DNA of 64,000 nt from Nocardioides humilatus (GCF_008373755.1 NZ_VUJV01000001.1:62001-126000); one strand, 5' to 3'. Shown: positions 11,532-23,698, numbered from the stretch's first letter. Numbers and translations: made by a program. Notes: generated by a model not told the origin, from the letters alone.

Positions 11532-13169
11532 TCAGCCCCGCTTCTGCTTGACGATCGTCTCCTGCTCGAGCTCGTCGTCGCCCAGCGCCTCGGCCTCGGC
11601 CTCGTGGCCGACCTTGATGCTGTTGCCCTCGGAGGTCTCGAACTGGTTGAGGAACTCGTCATACGCCGCGGCGACGCCGTCCTCGTCCTCGAACTTCTGC
11701 GTCTCACGAATCGCGGCCAGCAGGCCCTCGTGGGAGCGACGCAGGTAGTCGAGGAACTCCTGCTCGAAGCGGAGCACGTCGCCGGTGGGCACCTTGTCCA
11801 GGCGACCGCTGGTGCCGAGCCAGAGCGACACGGTCATCTCGGGCAGCGCGTAGGGGCTGTAGGCCGGCTGCTTGAGCAGCGCCATCAGCCGCTGGCCACG
11901 GGCCAGCTGCTGCTTCGAGGCGGCGTCGAGGTCGGAGGCGAACATCGCGAAGGCCTCCATCGCGCGGTACTGCGCGAGGTCGACCTTGAGCGAACCGGTG
12001 ACCTGCTTCATCGCCTTGGTCATCGCCGCGCCACCGACGCGGGACACCGAGACACCGACGTCGATCGCGGGACGCTGGTTGGCGGCGAACAGGTCGGACT
12101 GCAGGAAGATCTGGCCGTCGGTGATCGAGATGACGTTGGTCGGGATGTAGGCCGACACGTCGTTGGCCTTGGTCTCGATGATCGGCAGACCGGTCATCGA
12201 GCCCGCGCCGAGCTCGTCGGAGAGCTTCGCGCAACGCTCGAGCAGCCGGGAGTGCAGGTAGAACACGTCACCCGGGTAGGCCTCACGGCCCGGCGGGCGG
12301 CGCAGCAGCAGCGACACGGCGCGGTAGGCCTCGGCCTGCTTGGTCAGGTCGTCGAACACGATGAGGACGTGCTTGCCGTCGTACATCCAGTGCTGACCGA
12401 TGGCCGAGCCGGTGTAGGGAGCGAGGTACTTGAAGCCCGCGCTGTCCGACGCCGGAGCGGCGACGATCGTCGTGTACTGGAGCGCGCCGGCCTCCTCGAG
12501 GGCGCCACGCACCGAGGCGATGGTCGAGCCCTTCTGGCCGATGGCGACGTAGATGCAGCGCACCTGCTTCTCCGGGTCACCGGAGTCCCAGTTCTGCTTC
12601 TGGTTGATGATCGTGTCGATGGCGACCGTGGTCTTGCCGGTCGCGCGGTCACCGATGATCAGCTGGCGCTGGCCGCGGCCGATCGGGGTCATGGCGTCGA
12701 TCGCCTTGATGCCGGTCGCAAGCGGCTCGTGGACCGACTTGCGCGCCATCACGCCGGGCGCCTGGAGCTCGAGGATGCGGCGGCTCTCGGCCTCGATCGC
12801 GCCGAGGCCGTCGATCGGGTTGCCGAGCGGGTCGACGACGCGGCCGAGGAAGTTGGCGCCGACGGGGACCGAGAGGACCTCGCCGGTGCGGCGGACCGTC
12901 TGGCCCTCCTCGATCTTGTCGAAGTCACCGAGGATGACGACACCGATCTCGCGGTCCTCGAGGTTGAGGGCCAGGCCGCGGGTGCCGTCCTCGAACTCGA
13001 GCAGCTCGTTGGCCATGGCCGACGGGAGACCGCTGACGCGGGCGATGCCGTCACCGGCGGAGGCGACGGTGCCGACCTCCTCCTTGCTGGCAGCAGCGGG
13101 CTCGTAGTCCGCGACGTACTTGGCAAGGGCGTCGCGGATCTCGTCCGGGCGGATGGAGAGTTCCGTCAT
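11532..13169 (-). CDS. atpA: F1Fo ATP synthase alpha subunit
   Basis: 545 residues. P-loop GDRATGKT at 173-180; the central domain includes [10 protein letters not shown] and the signature-type segment [15 protein letters not shown]. The C-terminus is about 30 residues longer than E. coli alpha and acidic ([19 protein letters not shown]), similar in idea to the C-terminal extension of mycobacterial alpha that suppresses ATP hydrolysis. Non-catalytic nucleotide-binding subunit of F1. Confidence 0.98.
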   Translation of the reverse strand: MTELSIRPDEIRDALAKYVADYEPAAASKEEVGTVASAGDGIARVSGLPSAMANELLEFEDGTRGLALNLEDREIGVVILGDFDKIEEGQTVRRTGEVLSVPVGANFLGRVVDPLGNPIDGLGAIEAESRRILELQAPGVMARKSVHEPLATGIKAIDAMTPIGRGQRQLIIGDRATGKTTVAIDTIINQKQNWDSGDPEKQVRCIYVAIGQKGSTIASVRGALEEAGALQYTTIVAAPASDSAGFKYLAPYTGSAIGQHWMYDGKHVLIVFDDLTKQAEAYRAVSLLLRRPPGREAYPGDVFYLHSRLLERCAKLSDELGAGSMTGLPIIETKANDVSAYIPTNVISITDGQIFLQSDLFAANQRPAIDVGVSVSRVGGAAMTKAMKQVTGSLKVDLAQYRAMEAFAMFASDLDAASKQQLARGQRLMALLKQPAYSPYALPEMTVSLWLGTSGRLDKVPTGDVLRFEQEFLDYLRRSHEGLLAAIRETQKFEDEDGVAAAYDEFLNQFETSEGNSIKVGHEAEAEALGDDELEQETIVKQKRG

Positions 13170-13229
13170 CGTTAGTCGCCTTCTCTCTTCTGTGCTTCGA
13201 AAGTCTTAGGTGTGGGTGCCGGTGCGGGG

Positions 13230-14020
13230 TCAGCCGGCGATCTTGCGGCGAGCTGCGTCGAGGCGGCTGGAGATGGTGCCGTCGATGACGTCGTCACCGA
13301 TCTCCACCTTGACGCCGCCGAGGACCTCGGGGTCGACGACCACGTTGAGGTGCACGGATCGGCCGTACTGCGCGGACAGTGCGTCCGCCAGCCGCTGCTG
13401 CTCACCGTCGGCGAGCGGCCGCGCGACCCGAACGGTCGCGACGCCCTGCCCGTGGACATCAGCGGCGACCTTCTCGTAGTCCTCCAGTGCCGCGCTCACG
13501 GTGCGGAAGCTGCCGGCGAGAGCCTGCTTGACCAGGGCCACCGTCGCCGGGAGCGCCTTGCCTGCCAGCAGGGAGTCGACCAGGGCCGCCTTGTCCGCCG
13601 CGCTGCGCGCGGGGTCGGACAACGCACTGCGGAGGTCGCTGTTGCTGCCGACGGTGCTGCGCACCGTGAACAGCTCGTCGACCAACCGGCCTGCGTCGTC
13701 CCCCGAGGAGCGGACCGCCGCGACGACGCCGGCCTGCTCGAGGGCGTCGGCCAGGTCGCGGGTGCGCGTCCAACGACGAGCGACCGCATCCTTGACCAGC
13801 TCGAGCGTCGCCGCGTCGACCTTGCCGTCGAGGAGCCCCGACACGAGGCCGGACTTGGCCTCGGCCGGAACCGACGAGTCGGTGGCGAATCGCCGGAGCG
13901 AACCCTCCGAGCGGAGGGTCGCCGCCACCGAGAACAGGTCGTCGGCGACCGTCGCGGACCCGCTGACCTGCTCGGCCAGCGCGGCCGCGGCATCGGCGGA
14001 CGCACCTCGGAAGGACACCA

Positions 14021-14021
<1 letters not shown>
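13230..14021 (-). CDS. atpH: F1Fo ATP synthase delta subunit
   Basis: 263 residues, the long actinobacterial type (E. coli delta is 177). It links the peripheral stalk to the top of F1. The C-terminal OSCP core is recognisable (VATVRVARPLADGEQQRLADAL and VVDPEVLGGVKVEIGDDVIDGTISSRL). It is a separate gene, unlike the fused b-delta of mycobacteria. Its ATG overlaps the atpF stop by one base (TGATG). Confidence 0.93.
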
Positions 14022-14593
<572 letters not shown>

Positions 14594-14644
14594 CTACTGG
14601 GAACGATCAGTACGTCGGACGGGAGTCGTCGAGGACGACTCCGA

Positions 14645-14866
14645 TCACTGAGTGCTGCTGCCGGTCAGAACGAACGCGAGCGCGATGCCGATGATGGCGA
14701 GCGCCTCAGCGAGCGCGAAGCCGAGGATCGCGATCGACTGCAGGCGGCTCTGCGCCTCGGGCTGGCGGGCAACGCCGTTGATGTAAGCGGCGAAGATGAG
14801 ACCGATGCCGATACCCGGGCCGATGGCAGCCAGGCCGTAACCGATCATGTTGAGAGAGCCACCCAT
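14645..14866 (-). CDS. atpE: F1Fo ATP synthase c subunit
   Basis: 73 residues, two membrane helices joined by the RQPEAQSR loop. Helix 1 carries the glycine-rich ring-packing motif (GPGIGIG) and helix 2 the proton-carrying glutamate, Glu54 ([10 protein letters not shown]). The ATG at 14866 has a strong AAAGGA ribosome site, and the open frame upstream is not homologous. A glutamate carboxylate and GxGxG spacing of this kind form proton-type rings; nothing suggests sodium coupling. Confidence 0.97.
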   Translation of the reverse strand: MGGSLNMIGYGLAAIGPGIGIGLIFAAYINGVARQPEAQSRLQSIAILGFALAEALAIIGIALAFVLTGSSTQ

Positions 14867-14931
14867 GGCTACTTTCCTTTCGGGTTGTTTTCTCGTGTGA
14901 GAACTGTGGGGTTTGGTGGTGCGCTGAGCCG

Positions 14932-15714
14932 TCAGTGCTCGTCGGCGAGCGCACCCTGGATGTACATGGCGTTCAAGAGCGTGAAGACGTAAGCCTGGAG
15001 GAACTGCACCAGGATCTCGAGGAAGCTGATCGCGATGGCCAGCACCCAGGCGAGCGAGCCGGCGACGACGTTGACCGGCGACGCGGTCTCGATCAGGTAG
15101 AGGCCACCGGTCGCGAACAGGACCAGCAGGATGTGGCCGGCGAACATGTTGCAGAAGAGACGCAGGGCCAGCGTGACCGGGCGGACCAAGATGTTGGAGA
15201 AGAACTCCAGCGGGACGAGCAGCGGGTACATCGCCGGGCTGACACCGCTCGGGACGCTCTGCAGCTTGAGGTAGCCGAGCGGGCCGTGCTTGGCGACGCC
15301 GACCGCGTTGTAGACGAGCCACGACATGCCGGCGAGGGCGTAGGCCATGCTCGCGCGGCTGAACGTCGGGAACTGGATGAACGGGATGCTGGCGAACAGG
15401 TTGTTGACCAGGATGAAGAAGAAGACGGTGACCAGGTAGGGCACGAACTTCTGGAAGTCGTGGCCGCCGATGATGTCGCGGGCGACGCTGTTGCGGACGA
15501 AGCCGTAGGCGCCCTCGCCTGCAAACTGCAGCTTGCCGGGGACGAGCGCGCGGCGACGGGCCGCGACGAAGAGGAAGCCGAAGACGAGGATCGCGGCCAG
15601 GACCAGCTGGACCATCGGCTTCGTGATCTCGCTGCCGGCGATGCCCGGCAGGTCGAAGATCCCGGGGCCCGGAGCCTCGAACTTCTCCGCCGTGACGGTG
15701 GCTACGTTGATCAC
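14932..15714 (-). CDS. atpB: F1Fo ATP synthase a subunit
   Basis: 260 residues, several membrane helices. The essential arginine is in [19 protein letters not shown], and [18 protein letters not shown] is the conserved last helix. The start is a GTG at 15714 with a good AGGAGA ribosome site. It forms the stator half-channels for protons facing the c ring. Confidence 0.96.
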   Translation of the reverse strand: MINVATVTAEKFEAPGPGIFDLPGIAGSEITKPMVQLVLAAILVFGFLFVAARRRALVPGKLQFAGEGAYGFVRNSVARDIIGGHDFQKFVPYLVTVFFFILVNNLFASIPFIQFPTFSRASMAYALAGMSWLVYNAVGVAKHGPLGYLKLQSVPSGVSPAMYPLLVPLEFFSNILVRPVTLALRLFCNMFAGHILLVLFATGGLYLIETASPVNVVAGSLAWVLAIAISFLEILVQFLQAYVFTLLNAMYIQGALADEH

Positions 15715-15724
15715 CGGATCTCCT

Positions 15725-15961
15725 CTACTCGTCCTGCTCGGGCTTCTGCGTGGCTTGCTCTGCTGCTAGCGGCTTGAACCGGGCGAACGTCAGGTAGATC
15801 CCCAACGCTGCGCCCGCCAAGATGCCGATGGCCACCAGGAAGCGGGTGCCGAGCCAGAGGTCCGCGAGCCAGCCCACGAACCCGTAGAACGCGACCCCGG
15901 CCACGATGTAGCCGAAAGCGTGCCACGGGTCGCCCTTGGGCTGCTCCTCGGGCTGACTCAT
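15725..15961 (-). CDS. AtpZ/AtpI-like small membrane protein
   Basis: 78 residues, two hydrophobic segments (AFGYIVAGVAFYGFVGWLADLWLG and FLVAIGILAGAALGIYLTFARF), 10 bases before atpB. The pattern GWLADLWLGT-x-GI matches the AtpZ/AtpI family, thought to help c-ring assembly or Mg transport. Which of the two small membrane proteins before atpB is the true AtpI counterpart is not clear. Confidence 0.8.
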   Translation of the reverse strand: MSQPEEQPKGDPWHAFGYIVAGVAFYGFVGWLADLWLGTRFLVAIGILAGAALGIYLTFARFKPLAAEQATQKPEQDE

Positions 15962-15991
15962 TGCGTGCCGGACAATAGCAGGGGCTGGAGG

Positions 15992-16501
15992 TCATCGCGC
16001 ACCGCCCTCCGCTGCCGGACGGACACCCTGCGCGGCCGGGTTCACCGACTCTTCATCCGTCGTCTCACGAGTCGTCTCGTAGGCCGGGATCCGGACCTTG
16101 ACCGAGGCGAGCAGCTGGGCGAACGACCAGACCAGGACAGCGACGATGATCGCGCCGCCCAGCCACGACCGGTCGAGGTCGCGGTCCAAGACGTCGGCCC
16201 GGTTGAGACCGACGAAGACGACCAGCATGAGCAGGACCTGCATCGTGTAGGTCAGCATCGCGACCAGCAGCGAAGCAACCGGCATCAGACGGGCCACGGC
16301 ATCGACCGCGAAGGCACCGAAAGAGAAGACGACCAGGGCGATCAGGGTGCCGACGAGGGCGCCGTAGGCGGCGGGTGCGTCGCTCGCGATCGCTGCCACC
16401 GCCACCAGGAGCACGCCCACCACCGTCGTCGCCGCGGCCGCAACGGCCAGCGGTCCGTGGGTGGTGGTCGTCAGCATCGGCGGCCGCCCTTCAGTGGTCA
16501 C
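15992..16501 (-). CDS. AtpI-position membrane protein
   Basis: 169 residues with four predicted membrane spans (about residues 18-40, 45-66, 75-97 and 112-130) and a hydrophilic C-terminal tail. Actinobacterial operons often have such a protein between wecA and the atpZ-like gene, sometimes called ATP synthase protein I. The GTG at 16501 has AGGAAG 10 bases upstream; the ATG at codon 9 with AAGGGCGG upstream is equally plausible. Function is inferred from position only. Confidence 0.65.
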   Translation of the reverse strand: MTTEGRPPMLTTTTHGPLAVAAAATTVVGVLLVAVAAIASDAPAAYGALVGTLIALVVFSFGAFAVDAVARLMPVASLLVAMLTYTMQVLLMLVVFVGLNRADVLDRDLDRSWLGGAIIVAVLVWSFAQLLASVKVRIPAYETTRETTDEESVNPAAQGVRPAAEGGAR

Positions 16502-16535
16502 TTTCTGAACACTTCCTGAGTGCTCGTGAAAGTTA

Positions 16536-17708
16536 TCACAAGGTCTTCTGGGCGCTCACATCGGGGTCCGGATCGACCTCTTTGTCGCGGTGCCCCCACT
16601 TGGGGAGGAGGGGTACGACGAAGGTCAGCGCCACCGTCAGGACGAAGGCGGACCCGATGCTGATCCACACCACGACCTCGTCGTAGAGGCTCGCCACGAC
16701 CGTCCCGAAGGCGATGAGACCCGCCCACAGCCACATGATGAGGACCGCGCGGCGGTGCGAGTGTCCGATCTCCAGCAACCGGTGGTGCAGGTGCTGCTTG
16801 TCGGGAGCGAAGGGCGACCGGCCGGCCGCCGTACGTCTGACCACGGCCATCAGGAGGTCGGCCAGCGGCACGACCAGGATCAGGATCGGCAACGCGGCCG
16901 GGAGCAGCATGGGCAGCAGGCTGGCGCGAGCGCCCTGCTCCCCTTGCGCGATGTCGACGTCGGAGAACTGCGTGGTGACCGTGATCGCCGTCGAGGACAG
17001 CACCAGTCCGATGAGCATCGAGCCGCTGTCGCCCATGAACAGGCGCGCCGGGTGGAAGTTGTGGACCAAGAAGCCGACGCACGCACCCGCGAGCGCCGCC
17101 GACAGCAGCGCGCCGGTGGTCGCGCGCTCCACCTCGTTGACGACCGTGAGGCGGTAGCAGAAGACGAAGAACGCCAGCGCGCTGATCCCGATCACGCCGG
17201 CCGCCAGGCCGTCGAGGCCGTCGATGAAGTTCACGGCGTTGACGGTCGCGAGGACGATGACCGCCGTCAGCAGAGCACCCTGGGTGCCGTCGAGCGAGAA
17301 CTGGCGGCCGTCGGCGAAGAAGAAGTAGCGGAACTGGATGCCGGAGTAGATCAGCACGCCGACCGCCACCACCTGACCGCCGAACTTGGTCAGCGCGTCG
17401 AGGTCGAAGATGTCGTCGAGCACGCCGACAGCGCACACGAGGGCGCCAGCGAAGAGGACCGACAAGGTGTCGTCGAAGACGAACGGCTTGCTCCCCGACA
17501 GGAACGGCAGCTCCCTCGCCACGAGGAAGGCCGCGAACAGCCCGCCGAGCATCGCGATGCCGCCGAGGTAAGGCACCGGCTCCGCGTGGACGTCACGGTC
17601 GCGCACGGGCGCGACGGCTCCGGACCGGACCGCGATCTCGCGGGCGACGACCGTCAGCAGGTAGGTCACCGCAGCGGCGACCAGGAAGACGAGGACGTAT
17701 TCGCGCAC
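16536..17708 (-). CDS. wecA: Undecaprenyl-phosphate N-acetylglucosaminyl-1-phosphate transferase family (WecA/MraY-like)
   Basis: 390 residues and about eleven membrane spans. Signature elements of the polyprenyl-phosphate sugar-1-phosphate transferases are present: VLDDIFDLD (Asp-rich, cytoplasmic), NFIDGLDGLAAG, FMGDSGSM and PDKQHLHHRLL, the last typical of the WecA subgroup rather than MraY. It would transfer GlcNAc-1-phosphate to decaprenyl/undecaprenyl phosphate, starting arabinogalactan or teichoic-type wall polymers. GTG start 2 bases after the sua5 stop, so probably coupled. Confidence 0.9.
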   Translation of the reverse strand: MREYVLVFLVAAAVTYLLTVVAREIAVRSGAVAPVRDRDVHAEPVPYLGGIAMLGGLFAAFLVARELPFLSGSKPFVFDDTLSVLFAGALVCAVGVLDDIFDLDALTKFGGQVVAVGVLIYSGIQFRYFFFADGRQFSLDGTQGALLTAVIVLATVNAVNFIDGLDGLAAGVIGISALAFFVFCYRLTVVNEVERATTGALLSAALAGACVGFLVHNFHPARLFMGDSGSMLIGLVLSSTAITVTTQFSDVDIAQGEQGARASLLPMLLPAALPILILVVPLADLLMAVVRRTAAGRSPFAPDKQHLHHRLLEIGHSHRRAVLIMWLWAGLIAFGTVVASLYDEVVVWISIGSAFVLTVALTFVVPLLPKWGHRDKEVDPDPDVSAQKTL

Positions 17709-17710
17709 GC

Positions 17711-18400
17711 TCAGCCCTCGGTCGCGTCGACGTCGGTCTCGACCGTGACGTCGTGCTCGGCGAGCGCCTCGTCGAGCTGGGCGACCGAGACGACCCCCAG
17801 GCGCAGCAGGCGCGGCCGCTCACCGGTGACGTCGACGATCGTGGAGGGCACCGCGTCCGCGCACTCGCCCCCGTCGACGATGATCGCGACCTTGTCGCCG
17901 AGCATCTCGGCAGCCGCGGCAGCGTCGGTCGCCGCCGGCTGCCCGGTGAGGTTGGCCGAGCTGACGGCAAGAGGACCCGTGCGATCGAGGAGCTCACGCA
18001 TGAGGTCGTGATCAGGCATGCGTACGGCGACGGTCCCCCGCGTCTCCCCCAGGTCCCACCGCAGCGAGGACTGCTCGTGGCAGACGAGGGTGAGCGGACC
18101 AGGCCAGAAGGCGTCGGTCAGTGCCCGTGCGTAGGCGGGCACCTTGGTCGCGAGCGCGTCGAGGGTGGTCGCGGTGCTGACCAGGACCGGCGGCGGCATC
18201 TCGCGACCGCGTCCCTTTGCGTCGAGCAACCGCGTGACCGCGTCGGGGTCGAAGGCGTCAGCGGCCAGCCCGTAGACCGTGTCGGTCGGGAGCACCACGA
18301 GTCGGCCCCGCTGGATCGCGAGCGCGGCCGCGTCGACCGCTGCCGCTCGGTTCTCCTCGTCGGTGACGTCGTAGATCCTCGCCGTGCCGGACTCACTCAC
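17711..18400 (-). CDS. L-threonylcarbamoyladenylate synthase (Sua5/YrdC family)
   Basis: 229 residues from a GTG at 18400, chosen because AGGA lies 8 bases upstream; an ATG three codons earlier has no ribosome site. The YrdC core is clear: PTDTVYGLAADAF, the KGRGREMPPP basic loop, FWPGPLTLV and SSANLTGQPA. It makes threonylcarbamoyl-AMP for the t6A37 modification of ANN-decoding tRNAs. A short C-terminal tail replaces the full Sua5 domain. Sits 13 bases after prmC, the classical prfA-prmC-sua5 order. Confidence 0.93.
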   Translation of the reverse strand: MSESGTARIYDVTDEENRAAAVDAAALAIQRGRLVVLPTDTVYGLAADAFDPDAVTRLLDAKGRGREMPPPVLVSTATTLDALATKVPAYARALTDAFWPGPLTLVCHEQSSLRWDLGETRGTVAVRMPDHDLMRELLDRTGPLAVSSANLTGQPAATDAAAAAEMLGDKVAIIVDGGECADAVPSTIVDVTGERPRLLRLGVVSVAQLDEALAEHDVTVETDVDATEG

Positions 18401-18413
18401 GTCGCCCATCCTG

Positions 18414-19247
18414 TCACTCCCCCGTCGGCGAGCCGCGGAGCGTCCGGCGTGCCGTGAGGAACCGAGGCCGGTCGTTGAGGTCGCGATGGTCGCGAACCTC
18501 TTCCCAGCTGCCCTGCGCCGCGAAGACCGCCGGCGCCGACTCCCCTTGGGCGTCGGCGTGCTCGACGCCGATCACCCCTCCGGGCTTCAGCAGCCGCGCC
18601 GCGCGCGCCGCCAGGACCCGGATCGCGTCGAGGCCGTCGTCGCCCGAGAAGAGCGCGAGGTGCGGATCGTGGTCGCGGGCCTCGACCGCCACCGACTCCC
18701 ACGCCTCGAGAGGCACGTAGGGCGGGTTGCAGACCACGATGTCGACCGCGCCGACGAGGTCGTCGAACTCGACGAACGCGTCCCCGAGCCGGAGGTCCAC
18801 CCCGGTCAGGTTGCTCTCGGCATAGGCGAAGGCGTCCGCGCTCAGCTCGACCGCGTGGACCTCGGCGTGGGGCGCCTCGTCCCTGACCGCCGCAGCGACC
18901 GCGCCACTCCCCGTGCACAGGTCCACCACGACCGGAGCCTCGAGCTCGCGCGCACGGTCGATCGCCCACCCGGCGAGGAGCTCGGTCTCTGGCCGTGGGA
19001 CGAAGACGCCGGGACCGACACGGAGCTCGACGTGGCGGAAGTAGGCCATGCCGGTGAGGTGCTGGAGCGGCTCGCGCGCAGCACGTCGGGCGATCAGCCG
19101 ACCGAACTCGGCTGCCTGCTCCGGCGTCGGGTCGGCGAGGAGCAGGCGACTGGATCCGGTCAGGTGAGCGAGCAGCTCACGGGCGTCGTGGTCCGGCGAC
19201 GCGACGCCGGCCTCGCGGAGCGCCTCGATCGCAGCGCGCAGGTTCAC
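18414..19247 (-). CDS. prmC: Release factor glutamine methyltransferase PrmC
   Basis: 277 residues. SAM-binding [15 protein letters not shown] and the catalytic NPPY ([14 protein letters not shown]) are intact; the N-terminal helical domain that recognises the release factor is present (about 1-85). It methylates the Gln of the GGQ loop of RF1/RF2. The GTG start overlaps the prfA stop by 4 bases (GTGA), coupling enzyme and substrate. Confidence 0.95.
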   Translation of the reverse strand: MNLRAAIEALREAGVASPDHDARELLAHLTGSSRLLLADPTPEQAAEFGRLIARRAAREPLQHLTGMAYFRHVELRVGPGVFVPRPETELLAGWAIDRARELEAPVVVDLCTGSGAVAAAVRDEAPHAEVHAVELSADAFAYAESNLTGVDLRLGDAFVEFDDLVGAVDIVVCNPPYVPLEAWESVAVEARDHDPHLALFSGDDGLDAIRVLAARAARLLKPGGVIGVEHADAQGESAPAVFAAQGSWEEVRDHRDLNDRPRFLTARRTLRGSPTGE

Positions 19248-20314
19248 TGCTCGAGCGCCTCGAGCCGCGCGGCCATGTCGGCGTCGACACAGGAGTCGAG
19301 CACCGGCTGCAGGTCGCCGTCGAGCACCTGGTCGAGGTTGTAGGACTTGTAGCCCGTCCGGTGGTCGGAGATCCGGTTCTCCGGGAAGTTGTAGGTGCGG
19401 ATCCGCTCGGAACGGTCGACCGTGCGGACCTGGCTGCGCCGCGCCTCGCTGGCCTCGGCGTCGGCCGCCTCCTGGGCAGCCGCGAGCAGGCGGGCGCGCA
19501 GGATGCGCATCGCCTGCTCCTTGTTCTGCAGCTGGCTCTTCTCGTTCTGGCAGCTGACGACGATCCCCGTCGGCAGGTGGGTGATGCGGACGGCGGAGTC
19601 GGTCGTGTTGACGCTCTGGCCACCGGGTCCGCTGCTGCGGAAGACATCGATGCGCAGGTCGTTGTCGTTGACCTCGACGTCGACGGCCTCGGCCTCCGGG
19701 ACGACGAGCACGCCGGCCGCGCTGGTGTGGATCCGCCCCTGCGACTCGGTCACCGGGACCCGCTGCACCCGGTGGACGCCGCCCTCGAACTTCAGCAGCC
19801 CGTAGGGCGCCTGTCCGGGCTCGGACGAGCCGCCCTTCACCGCGACGGTCACCGACTTGTAGCCGCCCAGGTCGGACTCGGCGGCGTCGAGGATCTCGAT
19901 CTTCCAGCCGCGCTTCTCGGCGTAGCGGGTGTACATCCGCAGCAGGTCACCGGCGAACAGCGCGCTCTCGTCGCCGCCCTCCCCCGACTTCACCTCGAGG
20001 ATCGCGTCCTTGTCGTCGCCCGGGTCGCGCGGCACCAGCAGTCGGCGCAGCCGCTCGGCCGCCACCTCCTGCTGTGCCAGCAGGTCGACGACCTCCTCGG
20101 CGAAGGACGGGTCATCAGCAGCGAGCTCCTGAGCGGCCCCGGCGTCCTCACCGTGCTGCTGCCACTCGCGCCACGCGCCGATGATGTTGCCGAGGTCGGC
20201 GTAGCGCCGGTTGAGGGTCCGAGCCAGCCGAGCGTCCGCGTGGGTCTCAGGCAGCCCCAGCCGCCCCTCGAGCTCAGCATGCTCCGCGAGCATGCCCTCC
20301 ACAGCTTCAAACAC
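19244..20314 (-). CDS. prfA: Peptide chain release factor 1
   Basis: 356 residues. GGQ in [12 protein letters not shown], and the codon-recognition tripeptide is PVT in [10 protein letters not shown], the PxT of RF1 (reads UAA/UAG) rather than SPF of RF2. The GTG at 20314 was chosen because GGAG lies 5 bases upstream and the protein then begins [12 protein letters not shown], as RF1 should. The open frame continues upstream only through a palindromic repeat, giving a spurious [12 protein letters not shown] peptide. Confidence 0.96.
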   Translation of the reverse strand: MFEAVEGMLAEHAELEGRLGLPETHADARLARTLNRRYADLGNIIGAWREWQQHGEDAGAAQELAADDPSFAEEVVDLLAQQEVAAERLRRLLVPRDPGDDKDAILEVKSGEGGDESALFAGDLLRMYTRYAEKRGWKIEILDAAESDLGGYKSVTVAVKGGSSEPGQAPYGLLKFEGGVHRVQRVPVTESQGRIHTSAAGVLVVPEAEAVDVEVNDNDLRIDVFRSSGPGGQSVNTTDSAVRITHLPTGIVVSCQNEKSQLQNKEQAMRILRARLLAAAQEAADAEASEARRSQVRTVDRSERIRTYNFPENRISDHRTGYKSYNLDQVLDGDLQPVLDSCVDADMAARLEALEQ

Positions 20315-20338
20315 GATGACTCCGTACGACGTGGCGGT

Positions 20339-20371
20339 GGTTGAGGTGCGAGCGAAGCGAGCCTCGAAACC
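20339..20371. repeat. Imperfect palindrome, candidate interspersed REP-like element
   Basis: GGTTGAGGTGCGAGCGA followed by AGCGAGCCTCGAAACC forms an imperfect inverted repeat of about 16 bases per arm between rpmE and prfA. From memory, similar GAGG(C/T)-GCGAGCGAAGCGAG palindromes are scattered through Nocardioides-type genomes, where their spurious translation ([12 protein letters not shown]) turns up in gene calls. Only one copy is in this window, so its dispersed nature is recalled knowledge, not observed. Confidence 0.55.
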
Positions 20372-20382
20372 CTGCAAATGAC

Positions 20383-20421
20383 GAGCGCCGACCGACCCGC
20401 ATAGCGGGTAGGTCGGCGCTC
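20383..20421 (-). terminator. Strong hairpin after rpmE
   Basis: An 18-base stem with one mismatch and an ATA loop (GAGCGCCGACC... / ...GGTCGGCGCTC), 9 bases after the rpmE stop. Only a short T-rich stretch follows on the minus strand. Probably an intrinsic terminator or an attenuating barrier between rpmE and prfA. Confidence 0.7.
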
Positions 20422-20429
20422 GGAGACAG

Positions 20430-20648
20430 CTACTTGTCGGCGGTCTTCTTGGCGTAGCGGGCCTCGAAGCGGGCGACGCGGCCGCCGGTGTCGAGGATCT
20501 TCTGCTTGCCGGTGTAGAACGGGTGGCACTGCGAGCAGACGTCGGAGTGGATCGTCCCGGTGCTCATGGTGCTGCGGGTCGTGAACGAGCTGCCACAGGT
20601 GCAGGTCACCTGGGTCACGACGTAGTCGGGGTGGATGTCCTTCTTCAT
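20430..20648 (-). CDS. rpmE: 50S ribosomal protein bL31, zinc-binding form
   Basis: 72 residues beginning MKKDIHPDY. The C+ form: CTC (16,18) and CSQC (38,41) supply the zinc ligands. Zinc-replete bL31; a Zur-controlled C-minus copy would be elsewhere. GAGGA lies 5 bases before the ATG. It has its own leader and a strong -10 element, so it can be transcribed independently of rho. Confidence 0.96.
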   Translation of the reverse strand: MKKDIHPDYVVTQVTCTCGSSFTTRSTMSTGTIHSDVCSQCHPFYTGKQKILDTGGRVARFEARYAKKTADK

Positions 20649-20715
20649 GGTGTCCTCATCTCTAGGGGCGCCGGGTCGTCTGCCTCATGCGGACGTGAAC
20701 CGGAGCCGACAGGCA

Positions 20716-20721
20716 AGTGTA
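20716..20721 (-). promoter_or_regulatory. -10 element (TACACT) for rpmE
   Basis: TACACT matches the actinobacterial TANNNT -10 and lies about 70 bases before the rpmE ATG, leaving a leader of roughly 60 bases. No convincing -35 is seen. Confidence 0.45.
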
Positions 20722-20753
20722 AGAGCGCTTTCGCGTCCCTGCCTATTCCGCGT

Positions 20754-22580
<1,827 letters not shown>

Positions 22581-22785
22581 GTGAGGTCCTTCCCACGTAA
22601 TACGGCCGCTCCGCCGATGCGCTCGCACGCGAGCGCTCCGGCCGATGCGGGATGGTGCCCGACTCGGGGCGAGGAAAGAGATGCGCGCGCTACAGCGTTG
22701 ACTGCGTGGCGCGGCGTCGAGGACCGACAGATCGGTGAGCTGCGACGCTCCGTCAATGTACCACCGCCGTTGAGAGCGGTGACAC
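22581..22785 (-). promoter_or_regulatory. 205-base leader/spacer between thrB and rho
   Basis: No gene is visible. The stretch may hold a rho promoter (a TTGACG hexamer lies just after thrB, no convincing -10) and a leader; rho is autoregulated through its leader in several bacteria. Nothing more specific can be seen. Confidence 0.3.
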
Positions 22786-23682
22786 TCACCACGCGAGGGC
22801 GCCCCGGGAGTCGATCTCGAGCTGCAGGGCGGTCCAGCCCTCGGGGCACCGGGCCATGAGGCCGTCGGTGGTGTCGGTGAACGCGAGCACGGTCGGGCCG
22901 GCGCCCGAGACGATCGCGGGCACGCCCTCGGCGCGGAGCGCGTCGACGAGCTCGAGGCTCGCCGGCATCGCCGGACGGCGGTAGTCCTGGTGCAGCCGGT
23001 CGGCCGTCGCCCGCCACAGCTCCTCTGGCCGGCCACCGAGGGCCGCGACGAGGAGCGCCGCGCGACCCGCGTTGGTCGCTGCGTCGGCGTGCGGGACCTC
23101 CTTCGGGAGGAGACCGCGCGCCAGCTCGGTGGAGACCGGCTCCGGCGGGACGAAGACGACGGCGCCGATCCGCGGGTCGACCTCGGAAGGTACGGCGTAG
23201 AACGACCCGTCCGCGTCCTGGCCCGCGATCACGAAACCGCCCAGGAGTGCGGGCGCGACGTTGTCGGGGTGCCCCTCGATCCGGGCGGCCAGGTCGAGCA
23301 GGCCCTCGTCGCCGAGCAGCAGCCGTCCGCCGGCGACCAGCTCGCGCGCGAGCCACACCCCGGCGACGATCGCGGCCGAGGAGGACCCGAGGCCCCGGGC
23401 GTGGGGGATGACGTTGGTGCAGGAGAGCCGCAGCCCGGGCGGCTGCACCCCGAGCTCGTCGAAGGCCGCGCGCATCGAGCGCACCACGAGGTGGCGCTCG
23501 TCGAGCGGCACGTCCTCGCTGCCGACGCCTTCGACCTCGACGACGAGGCCGCTGTCGATGATCTCGGCCTCGAGCCGGTCGCGCAGGTCGAGCGCGAGGC
23601 CGAGCGAGTCGAAGCCGGGGCCGAGGTTGGCGGAGGTGGCCGGCACGGAGACGCGCACCGGCCCGGTGACGAAGTTGGTCAT
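22786..23682 (-). CDS. thrB: Homoserine kinase
   Basis: 298 residues, GHMP kinase fold: VSVPATSANLGPGFDSLG at the N-terminus, ATP-binding PHARGLGSSSAAIVAG in the middle, and the GHMP C-terminal motif VSGAGPTVLAF. Phosphorylates L-homoserine for ThrC. ATG at 23682 is 16 bases after thrC; the longer open frame upstream is non-homologous. Confidence 0.95.
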   Translation of the reverse strand: MTNFVTGPVRVSVPATSANLGPGFDSLGLALDLRDRLEAEIIDSGLVVEVEGVGSEDVPLDERHLVVRSMRAAFDELGVQPPGLRLSCTNVIPHARGLGSSSAAIVAGVWLARELVAGGRLLLGDEGLLDLAARIEGHPDNVAPALLGGFVIAGQDADGSFYAVPSEVDPRIGAVVFVPPEPVSTELARGLLPKEVPHADAATNAGRAALLVAALGGRPEELWRATADRLHQDYRRPAMPASLELVDALRAEGVPAIVSGAGPTVLAFTDTTDGLMARCPEGWTALQLEIDSRGALAW

Positions 23683-23698
23683 CGGGTGGTCATCGCGT

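Noticed and set aside
20315-20377. Upstream extension of prfA
   Set aside because: The added peptide is the translation of a palindromic repeat; the GTG at 20314 has GGAG and matches RF1 homology.
20383-20421. Riboswitch or T-box before prfA
   Set aside because: Only a single simple hairpin; no conserved core or specifier loop.
22581-23036. Upstream extension of rho into thrB
   Set aside because: Out-of-frame overlap with thrB; the ribosome site and homology are at 22580.
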